NCBI GenBank assembly: GCA_008704415.1
Contig: VXIS01000589.1
Location: forward strand, 1 to 14,070
DNA: 14,070 nucleotides
From: Sphaerosporella brunnea
Taxonomy: Eukaryota > Ascomycota > Pezizomycetes > Pezizales > Pyronemataceae
Direction of reading: 5' to 3'
How positions within the stretch are numbered: the stretch's first letter is position 1; every line of letters starts with the position of its first letter. The notes under the pieces were generated by a model. That model was not told the DNA's origin. It ran no database searches and saw only the letters and a program-made list of their open reading frames with translations. This document shows positions 7,125 to 13,552 of this stretch, in pieces. The translations under genes and the position numbers were made by a program.

Positions 7125-8369
7125 CTACTTTTTCCTTTGTCGGAGAACTCTTTGAGATCCCCGGCTCTGAGTTGAAAATTTCCGAGCCAATTTTCGCTTT
7201 TTCCCAACACCCACCGGCTCCGGAAATGACTCATCGAGACTTGAAAGTCCTGGATCCTCTTCGACCCCCGCAGCCTCATCAACCCCCGTAACCTCTTCGA
7301 CCCCCGCGGCCTCATCAACTCCCAGTGCCTCGTTGACTCCACCCGAGCGCTGAGGACGTTCTACCAGCGCAATTTGAGTTCTATCCTGAAGACCGCTCAA
7401 ATTGCCACAGTCAAATTCGGACGCATGACAATGTACTGAGCATTGAACGCGGTTTCGAAGGCATCCACATCTTCCAGAGCATTTTGGAGGCTTGCAGTTG
7501 CACGAAACCGAGATTCTCTCACTGATGGAACTCTTCGCTGCTGCTTGGTGGAGGGATATTGTGATGCCCGTTTCTGCACTTGGAATCTGGATGTTGGTCG
7601 CCGCTGCAGCAGGAACCCGAAGAAGCATCGACACAGGGTAATGAGTAGACAAGACTCCGTAAGCAGTCTGAAGTTTGTAGCAATTAGGATGGGGCATTGC
7701 AAGTACACGACAAAAGATCCTCAAAGAATCTGTTGCAGCACGATCCTCCCGTGGTACTTTCAGGCTAACCAAATCTCCAGGGACAAAGGCCTTGATGGTA
7801 TGCTGCTTGCTATATTTTTGGCAAGCTCGTTCTCGAGCCCGCTTTGCATGTCGCTGAACTTCCCTTTCAATTGGTGTAATATCAGTATCAGCCGCTGAAG
7901 CACTCGGTGCGGGAAGAGGTGCGGTCGGAGACTGTAGTGCGGCTTGTAGGGGCACGGTGGCTGGAGGAGCGGTAGACTGAGCGGCTGCAGATGCGACGGA
8001 CGAAGCGGCTGGAGATATGGCAGACTGAGCGGCAGACTGAGCGGCTGGAGGAGCGACGGACGAAGCGGCAGACTGAGCAGCTGGAGATGCAGCGGAGGAA
8101 GCGGCTGGTGATGCGGCAGAGGGGCCAGCTTGAGGTGCTGTGGATGAAGCGGTCGAGGTGGGGGAAATGGTAGGAGCTGCGCTTTGGGTGACACTCGTGG
8201 TTTCAAAAGTATATTCAGAGTTCGAATCCAACGTATCCAAAGGTTTGCCCCTAGCCCGGACCGAGGGGTGAGGGTTGGTGACCCAAACGCTCCAACCCCG
8301 AGCCCCCCGGGCCGAGCCTAAACTCTTTCCAGCCTCACCCGTGGGCAGAGCTACAGGGAAATAGAGCAA
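7125..8369 (-). pseudogene. Integrase polyprotein C-terminal part with Cys-rich tail
   Basis: An open 414-codon minus frame. Residues about 60-160 are an Ala/Ser/Pro low-complexity linker. Residues about 170-250 (KYSKQHTIKAFVPGDLVSLK, then SLRIFCRVLA and YGVLSTHYPV) resemble the small beta-barrel domain after the catalytic core in retroviral-type integrases. Residues 290-321 hold a cluster CNC, CSGRCGC, C and CHA-C, like the cysteine tail of KRBA2/SCAND3-type integrase-derived proteins as I recall them. Residues 343-375 repeat an acidic GVDEAAGVEE unit, and the end is basic (KKRKLARK). The catalytic DDE core is absent, and residues 1-55 look like chance translation of flanking repeat. I therefore read it as a 5'-truncated element copy. 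A domesticated, spliced gene with upstream exons outside the recognised frame cannot be excluded. Confidence 0.62.
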
Positions 8370-8845
8370 AAGAAGAAAAGGGGTGTTGGTGGGTGGGCAG
8401 AAAACTGCGCGAAGACGTGCGATCTGAGGTCTAAGGTGAGGAGAGGATTCCGGACGGGGTACGATTTAAAGGGCCTCGAGGTCCGTCCAGATCCTCCCAC
8501 TCCTCCCGCGCGGAACCGCCACAATCTCTTTCCCGGCACCTGGACCCTTTCTTTCTACAAGCCCAGATCCTTCCATTCCGCCAAACGCCCAAATCCTCCT
8601 GCTCCGTCAACCGTGGGGGGGCCATCCCCTCCGTCCGCACTATCCCGCAGTCAAGCTGCACCATTATTTTTGGGCGAAACCTGAGAAATCTTACAGTCTC
8701 CAACGTATCCTACGCAAGCCAGACAACAGATTCGATCCCTAACCCGGATGGCGCGGCGGGGGTCGATTGTTTTGATGGTCGACGTCACATCGCAAGCTCT
8801 CTACACCGCGGACCTTCTACCCAATTCCAGATGACCGCATTGTAC
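8370..8845. other. Unassigned region between element remnants
   Basis: No protein family recognised. Open frames on both strands (8431-8703 minus, 8436-8684 plus) are proline- or arginine-rich shadows of GC-rich DNA. The 12-mer TCCAACGTATCC occurs at about 8227 and again at about 8699. A tract with seven consecutive G lies at about 8614-8620. Confidence 0.45.
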
Positions 8846-8933
8846 GGTTGTCAATAAGCTTCCGTAAAAGATAGTGGCAACCGTTCAGCAATGAACGGAC
8901 ATCCGGAAGTGAAAACGGAGGTTATTGACACCC
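8846..8933. repeat. Small 88 bp inverted-repeat unit with nested hairpin
   Basis: Left arm GGTTGTCAATAAGCTTCCGT (8846-8865) pairs with the inverse of 8915-8933 (one mismatch, one gap). In the middle CCGTTCA-GCAA-TGAACGG (8881-8898) forms a perfect 7 bp stem with a GCAA loop. On the minus strand the unit begins TGTCAATAACC directly after ATAGTGGG and ends in TTGACA. It could therefore be a miniature element or the edge of an LTR. It does not match the copia LTR at 10391-11203. Confidence 0.6.
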
Positions 8934-9385
8934 ACTATTGACTGATAGAGAGTCCAAGTCCGATCTGACACTAGCTTGTCATCGCATAAGAGCGAGATAG
9001 GGTCTGGCTCATAGAGAAGGGAAATCGGATCAGTATGGTCACTCCCCCCTCGATTTGCCTTTTCGACTATGATTGCAGTCACCGCTCGTCGTGAAGTCCG
9101 ATCGTTGCTCTCATAGGCCGATTCGTTGATGTCATCGTTGACTGATTCGCCCGGGAATTCAAGGTCGTCGTCTTCTGCTTTGGCCCAAAATCGCCTAAGG
9201 AGCTTAGCATTGATCATCATGCAGCAAGCCTTGGTATTTACGGTCCGGATCATCCTTTCAGCGACGCCGTTTTTTCGCTGGGTGTAGGCAGGAGCAGATT
9301 CGTAGCTGAATTTGAGATCGGTATGCCGAGAAGCTTCTTCATCGAAGCCGTATTTAGGTGAGCAAGTCGTTGATGCCGTAGCTCA
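8885..9385 (-). pseudogene. Copia integrase C-terminal remnant
   Basis: The minus frame from about 9385 reads SAPAYTQRKNGVAERMIRTV and later a LLRRFWAKA segment. These are the hallmark of the end of the Ty1/copia integrase core (family pattern: APYTPQQNGVAERMNRT-, then FWAEA). The usual integrase residues that follow are replaced by an acidic stretch with a duplicated DPISLL. The frame stops at 8885. The two catalytic Asp regions that should precede NGVAER are missing (see 9340-9830). No reverse transcriptase or RNase H follows on this strand, so the 3' half of pol has been lost. Dead remnant. Confidence 0.85.
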
Positions 9386-9830
9386 GTGGAGTCGAGTTTT
9401 ATAGGCTTTGACGGTAGGTCTGGTTCGGCCGAGGTTGATCTTCTAAGCAGGATAAGCCATGTTTTGCCTTTTTAAGGGGTTTTTGCGGCATTCGGTGTCT
9501 TTTTCAACACCTAGCCCATTTCTCATTGTACTGGAGCGTTTTATGCTCTGTTCGTACTAAGGGTCGTACTGGAGCGTAAGAACGCTCTTTTCGTACGGCT
9601 CCATGCTTTCCCTTGTCAGGTAGTGACAAATGGGTCTCGTCAGGTAGTGACGAAGTAGTCTTGTCAAGTAGTGACAAATGGGTCTCGTCAGGTAGCGACG
9701 GAGTAGTCTTGTTAGACAGTGACGTCTGTAGCCCGGATCAGGTCGTAATATGCGCTTCGGCCTGAAGTTGGACCTTATAGAGGCCGACGTCCCTCGTCGC
9801 TTCTATGATCGTCTTGGAGTTTAAATATGA
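9340..9830 (-). pseudogene. Copia GAG-pre-integrase region with 16-residue repeats
   Basis: Just after the protease the minus strand reads KTIIEATRDVGLYKVQLQAE, the typical lead-in to the copia GAG-pre-integrase domain. After one stop it carries tandem THLSLPDK-TTSSLPDE peptides encoded by the 24 bp repeats at 9612-9731. It ends, after frame changes, with ELRHQRLAHLNTASMKKLLG, matching the HHCC pre-integrase motif (H-RLGHLN---L--L). Right after this (about 9310-9340) the sequence switches frame into the integrase tail. The Cys pair and the catalytic core between them have therefore been deleted. Motif reading is direct; the deletion is inferred from the missing domain. Confidence 0.78.
9612..9731 (+). 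repeat. 24 bp tandem repeat, five hairpin units
   Basis: Units start at 9612, 9636, 9660, 9684 and 9708 and alternate two types. Odd units carry TTGTCA-loop-TGACAA and even units TCGTCA-loop-TGACGA, each a 6 bp stem with a 5-base loop (GGTAG or AGTAG). The fourth and fifth units are imperfect. On the minus strand, two units encode a 16-residue peptide repeat within the copia remnant. Confidence 0.88.
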
Positions 9831-10042
9831 ATCGTTATCAAGGATAGTCTGAATTCAGGTATGAATAGGCAGTAGAAAAGGACGTCGTTGACGGAGACAA
9901 AGCCGGCTTGGTGGACGTTGATTTGCTTATAATCTCCGAGCCGGACGACGTAATTGACAGGCAACAGCGACGAGAATAGGTCAGAGTTGTTGCGCATATG
10001 GTGTGAAGCTGCCGAATCGATAGCCCAGATGGGGTGACGGGT
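9821..10042 (-). pseudogene. Copia aspartic protease remnant
   Basis: The minus frame reads HPIWAIDSAASHHMRNNSDL, then VVRLGDYKQINVHQAG, and ends with a LFIPEFRLSL segment. This matches the copia protease (pattern: W-(I/L)DSGASHHMT, then V-LGDG, then VLYVP-L--NLLS). The catalytic triad DSG is DSA here (Asp at about 10016-10018). The frame ends at a TAA at 9821, and the continuation of pol is in another frame. The Gly change and frameshift mark it as inactive. Confidence 0.85.
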
Positions 10043-10044
10043 GA

Positions 10045-10375
10045 GTGGTATTTCGAAGCTCGGTGGCCAGGGAGGCCGCAATAGAAGCAGATGGACTCGT
10101 CGGATTCAGGCGTGTGGACGCGTTGACGCACTGTTTCGAGTTTCGAGCATGATTAGCATTGCTAGCGAGAGCTTCGGCAGCTGCATCGGATTGCTTTCGC
10201 ATGGATCGCAGTCGCTCGTCTTCAAGCAATGCGTCTATGATGGACTGGACGGTTGTGAGAGGGTTTCTGGTATAGGAGGTTCATCTTCATCGCCGTTGAC
10301 TATATCTCACTCGTTGATCGCGCGAAGCAGGCGTCGCATATCATTCGTGGGATTGGTTTTGGCTAGTGGTAACAC
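10045..10375 (-). pseudogene. Copia gag C-terminal remnant with zinc knuckle
   Basis: Pieces in three frames: NPTNDMRRLLRAINE (about 10310-10352), IIDALLEDERLRSMRKQSD (about 10190-10250) and a knuckle CFYCGLPGHRASKYH (about 10045-10089). The CX2CX4HX4C knuckle has Tyr where the last Cys should be. The leading part of gag is short compared with normal copia gag, so internal deletion is likely. It sits between the LTR and protease as expected. Confidence 0.72.
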
Positions 10376-10435
10376 GCCGGGTTCAGAACCTGTTGGAAAT
10401 AGTGTAAGCGTGGAGGTCAAGCGTAGGCGGGGTCG

Positions 10436-11020
10436 TACCCCATCTACTCGACTATAACACATACCGCTATCTGGTGAAATATAGAGTTCCCAAGATCTCA
10501 GTTGTAACCGAGAAGGTGAATTCAGACGTCGGGCGCACAAAATCAATCCCTGGTGGCCACCATGGTGGTGATGGCGCGCGGGTGCCGGCTATGAGCTCAC
10601 CATCAAATGCCGCGGCGTGTAATCCTCCACAGCGTGCAATCCTTCACAGCGTACAATCCTCCACAGCATCACATCGCTTCGCAAACCCCGGGCTGCAAAC
10701 ATCCGACCGCTGAACGCTGCATAAATGCCGCGTAGATATCATGATGGGCGCGGCCGCACCGGCAATCAGAACCAAACCCCGGGCCAGCAGAGTGGGCAGC
10801 GTCAGGACCAAACCCCACACCGTCTAGGACCGCCGCTGCCGAGCGTTCTCGGCAGATTCAGAGCGTGCCAGTGTGTTCTTGACGACCGGTTGCGCGACTT
10901 CCATTCGCTGTGGGTGTGGGAGGCGATTTTATATGTTTAAGTTTTCGCTTAGAAGCGAGATCTCGGGAACTCTATATTTCACCAGATAGCGGTATGTGTT
11001 ATAGTCGAGTAGATGGGGTA
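10436..11020. mobile_element. 585 bp TIR element with TA target duplication
   Basis: Inverted repeats of 64 bp (10436-10499 and 10957-11020) differ at one position. They read TACCCCATCTACTCGACTAT at the left end and the inverse at the right. The terminal TA on each side fits a Tc1/mariner-type duplication, with the true ends being CCCCATC...GATGGGG. No transposase is encoded. The interior carries a 17 bp tandem repeat and small hairpins, so it is non-autonomous. Near-identical arms suggest a fairly recent insertion compared with the copia host. Confidence 0.88.
10617..10667 (+). repeat. 17 bp tandem repeat, three copies
   Basis: Units GTGTAATCCTCCACAGC, GTGCAATCCTTCACAGC and GTACAATCCTCCACAGC, inside the 585 bp TIR element. 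The array is short and differs by one or two bases per unit. Confidence 0.85.
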
Positions 11021-11214
11021 GATGATGGGAAAGGTGATTGTCTTATTACGCTCTACGAGGCTATCTAGACGCATATATATACCCTTCCAAGCATCACCGT
11101 GATGTCATTCAGTCCTTCATCATAGCATATCACTACTCCAAGCACTCGCTCTTACTCGTCCTTATCCATGCCTTAACCATGCCTAGAAAGCCAGTTTCCA
11201 ACAACATCAGTCTC

Positions 11215-11298
11215 ACCCCGCCCAACCCCAATCACCCCGTTGTGCCCCGGCCTACCCCGCCGCGCCCGCCCACCCGCGCCCCGACCCGTCGCCCCGTG
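11215..11298 (-). other. C-rich tract, potential G-quadruplex on minus strand
   Basis: The plus strand holds about twelve runs of three or four C in 84 bases, so the minus strand has matching G-runs with short loops. It lies just past the stop of the 483 aa gene (minus strand, stop at 11310-11312) and would be in its 3' UTR. It also borders the copia LTR start at 11203. The Pro/Arg-rich plus frame across it (to 11331) is best seen as a by-product of the C-runs. Confidence 0.65.
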
Positions 11299-11309
11299 CA
11301 CAGCACTAG

Positions 11310-12815
11310 CTATATCCTACCATTTTTGTAATCTTCATCCTCCAATTCAGCAACCCTTTTAAACAGATAGGCCTCTAACACTTCCCCCCTCTTTACTTCC
11401 CGAAGAGCCTTAAGAAGTCGTCCGCCAGTAGCGATACTTAGTCCGAGTTGTTGGAAATCAGTGTCCAGCTTGGAAGGATCCACATCGGGTAGCGTAGTTC
11501 CATGGAAATGTGCCCCTTTCCAAGCAACCATCATATCGGTCGAAGCCTCAACTTTAATGCCATAGTCGGCAACATAGAAATTACCACCTGAAGATGGATC
11601 CTGCAGTCGTGATATGGTCCAAGCCAAGCAGTAGTCGTGAGCATTCTTTTCGTGGTGGCAGAAGCGAGAATAGTTCCGAGCATAATTGCCTTGAGGGTGA
11701 GCAAGCTCAGCAGAATGAAACTCATAATATTCTTCCTTGAGTTTCAACCCATAGTACCCCTTCATCGTGCCATTGCCATCCATAACAGCCCGAACACCTT
11801 CGCCATCGACAAACTTATCAATATCGGCGAGAATCTCTGGAGGAAGCTTTGAACGGGCCATGTTCCACATGAGGGCGTATGTAGAACTTACTTGAAAGTC
11901 AAAACTCTCAAGTTCTTGCGGGCTTTCAAACAGGCGAGTCGGACTTTGCAGTAGGTTTTTAGCCCACACCACGCTGGGGGCATTCCTGGATCCCGATGTG
12001 TAGCCATTCATTACCAGCTTTCCTGGATCATCGAGACGGACACTTTTTTTTATGTTGACTGCTGCTTGGACGATTTTGATGGCCCAGTCAAGAACTCCCT
12101 GGTGGTTGCAAAAATTGCGAATAACCACGAGCACAATTTGTCCTGTCTGTGCATCCCGAATGATAACACTCTCGCCAGCCTTAATCGTTTTCTGCCAGGA
12201 ATCGCCATCGCTGGAGATGAGGACATCTTTTCGCTCTATCCGTTTATCCTGCAGCTTCGCCTCTTGGAAGTGTCGCTCCCACAAAAGGCCAGTAGTCGGT
12301 GCTTCTGATAGCCACACATCCTTTGGGGGCCATCGCTTCTTCAACATAGGCAAGCTCACAGTGGGGATTGACTCAGGAGCTAAGAATTTCTCCCTCTGGG
12401 TAGCAGTCCAGCCCAACCCCAACGAGCGCCTTAACTCCAGTTTACGCCAACGATAATCGATAAGTGCCTGCCCTTGGTCCTTCAAAACGGCGCATGACTT
12501 GGGAAAGAGAGCCTTTTTGACCAGGACACGGTTGCAAATGTCTGACCAGAGGCTTCGGGGCATCTGGAGACCACTGTGCTGTGCAGCTTCGGCAGCGAAC
12601 ATTTGTCTGAGCAACGGCTCGAGGTTATTCCGTTGTTCGAGGGCATATGACAGTGCAAGCTTCTCCAAAAGGCTGTCTGTCGCCTCGATTCGGCGGATGA
12701 TGGCATCTAGAATGCGCCTTTGGGGTACACGTATTAGCAATCATCGACTTCCGACCGGCAGACAAGCTTACTTGCGGATGCGCTTTTGCTGCTTGCGGAT
12801 CTTTTTGGGTGGCAT
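11310..12815 (-). CDS. Uncharacterised 483 aa protein, 2OG-Fe oxygenase-like fold
   Basis: Two exons: 12815-12772 and 12717-11310 (TAG at 11310-11312). Exon 1 starts with ATG in ACCCAATGCC context and encodes the very basic MPPKKIRKQQKRIR, a likely nuclear-localisation-type N terminus. The join makes AAG and keeps frame exactly. Residues 20-125 look helical and charged. The C-terminal third reads YSRFCHHEKNAHDYCLAW, then GGNFYVADYGIKVEA, then VAWKGAHFHGTTL. This H-x-E/D, GG-F, G-V and distal H-G order with about 49 residues between metal-ligand candidates (His369/Glu371 and His418 or His420) fits a double-stranded beta-helix dioxygenase such as the fungal Tet/JBP-like or prolyl-hydroxylase-like groups. 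Substrate is unknown. The oxygenase call is inference from pattern; the gene model is well supported. It is flanked by retroelements on both sides. Confidence 0.82.
12718..12771 (-). other. 54 nt spliceosomal intron
   Basis: On the minus strand it starts GTAAGC, has a CTAAT branch-type motif in TTGCTAATACG and ends CCCCAAAG. Removal joins AA to G CGC ATT and opens a continuous frame from the upstream ATG. Size and signals are typical of filamentous fungi. Without it the long frame would have to start at a TTG. Confidence 0.85.
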
Positions 12816-13013
12816 TGGGTGTAGAACGCGTAAAACTAGGACTCTGGCCTACATCAGGTAGATGAAGCCGGGACCAGTAGCGGGCGGAAAGGATTGAGGG
12901 CATACTGTGGAAACACTGAGGAGCGCTGAGACGAAACAGGAGCGGTAGATGTTGGGAGAACGGTTTTTGAACGCAGGCCGGAAAAAGTCTTCCCTCAGTC
13001 TATAGAGGTCCTC
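12816..13013 (-). promoter_or_regulatory. Short upstream region of the 483 aa gene
   Basis: Only 198 bp separate the ATG from the end of the Ty3/gypsy LTR. I see no clear TATA box. The interval must include the 5' UTR and any core promoter unless transcription starts in the LTR. A role in regulation is inference from position. Confidence 0.4.
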
Positions 13014-13525
13014 TGTAACCTTTTCGTGAGCTTATAAGATCCGCTATTTCACAGATGCAAATAAACTCAGAACCGTTTGTGTATCTGACTTGATAAATAC
13101 CAAGAGAATACTCGCACTCAGGTCACTGATCAACTCAGTATTTATTGATGATAGTCGATACAATCTGGGCTGCTCGAAAGGCCGTATCGAAAGAAGAGAA
13201 AAGAATGAATGTAGGAAAAGCTCGTAGCTTTTATAGCCAACGATGCTGAGTACATCATGTGATAACAATCTGGTGGCAAATTCGAAACTAAGGAAAGAAT
13301 GGTCTAGAAGACCTGCAAGTCTGCCTTGTGGAAACTAGAAGATTCCAAAGTGACGTAGCATCGAAGGGGCTAGAAAGTGCTAGAAACATGGTGACAAAAC
13401 ATAGTAAAGAAAGTAATGGAAACTCGTAGAATGCTGTTATCATACCATCGTTACTGCCTTATAGTTTTATATCTTAGTAAGGAAATACGTAAGAAAGAAA
13501 CCATAGTAAGTGTAATAATCTTACA
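13014..13525 (-). mobile_element. Ty3/gypsy 3' LTR
   Basis: On the minus strand it starts TGTAAG right after a polypurine tract and ends GGTTACA, giving TGTAA/TTACA terminal inversion (512 bp). It holds a TATAAAA box at 13229-13235 and an AATAAA at 13141-13146, spaced as in an LTR with U3, R and U5. The next bases (TCCTC in plus orientation, 13009-13013) would be the 5 bp target duplication; the other end is outside the window. The start is well fixed; the far end rests on the terminal inversion. Confidence 0.78.
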
Positions 13526-13534
13526 CTTCCCCTT
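13526..13534 (-). promoter_or_regulatory. Polypurine tract of the Ty3/gypsy element
   Basis: AAGGGGAAG on the minus strand, immediately before the TGTAAG start of the LTR and 18 bp after the pol stop. It is the expected primer for plus-strand DNA synthesis in LTR retrotransposons. Confidence 0.8.
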
Positions 13535-13552
13535 AAAAAACAGTTGAAACAG

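Larger units (their letters stand above)
8885..11203 (-). mobile_element. Eroded Ty1/copia retrotransposon
   Basis: Minus-strand order is LTR (11203-10391), gag with zinc knuckle, protease, GAG-pre-integrase and integrase tail. That is the copia order, with frameshifts between domains and loss of most of the integrase core, the RT and the RNase H. No matching 3' LTR was found, so the 3' boundary given is simply the last recognisable coding base. A TIR element is nested in the LTR. Confidence 0.82.
10391..11203 (-). mobile_element. Copia 5' LTR split by a nested element
   Basis: On the minus strand the LTR starts TGTTGGAAAC at 11203 and ends TTTCCAACA at 10391, a perfect 9 bp terminal inversion typical of copia LTRs. 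Removing the nested TIR element with one TA leaves about 230 bp. A minus-strand TATA tract (11074-11081) would serve the LTR promoter. Gag begins just downstream. GGTTCTGAACCCGGC follows the LTR end where a primer-binding site should be, but I cannot assign the tRNA. The next bases outside (ACATC, 11204-11208) would be the target duplication; its partner is not found. Confidence 0.8.

Noticed and set aside
7443..8206. Plus-strand 151-codon and minus-strand 148-codon frames over the integrase-like region
   Set aside because: Both overlap the better-supported minus frame 7125-8369; the 148-codon one is a Pro/Leu shadow of the Ala-rich linker.
8215..8745. Possible tRNA or SINE B-box motifs (AGTTCGAATCC at ~8217, GATTCGATCC at ~8728)
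   Set aside because: Flanking bases do not form a T-arm stem, and no A-box or cloverleaf can be drawn upstream.
9612..9731. CRISPR-like array
   Set aside because: Units are contiguous with no unique spacers, and the context is a eukaryotic retroelement; this is a simple tandem repeat.
10041..10457. Plus-strand 138-codon frame
   Set aside because: Antisense to the copia gag/protease remnant, whose minus-strand motifs are clear.
11038..11331. Plus-strand 97-codon frame with a Pro/Arg-rich end
   Set aside because: It spans the minus-strand copia LTR and a C-run tract; the composition explains the open frame.
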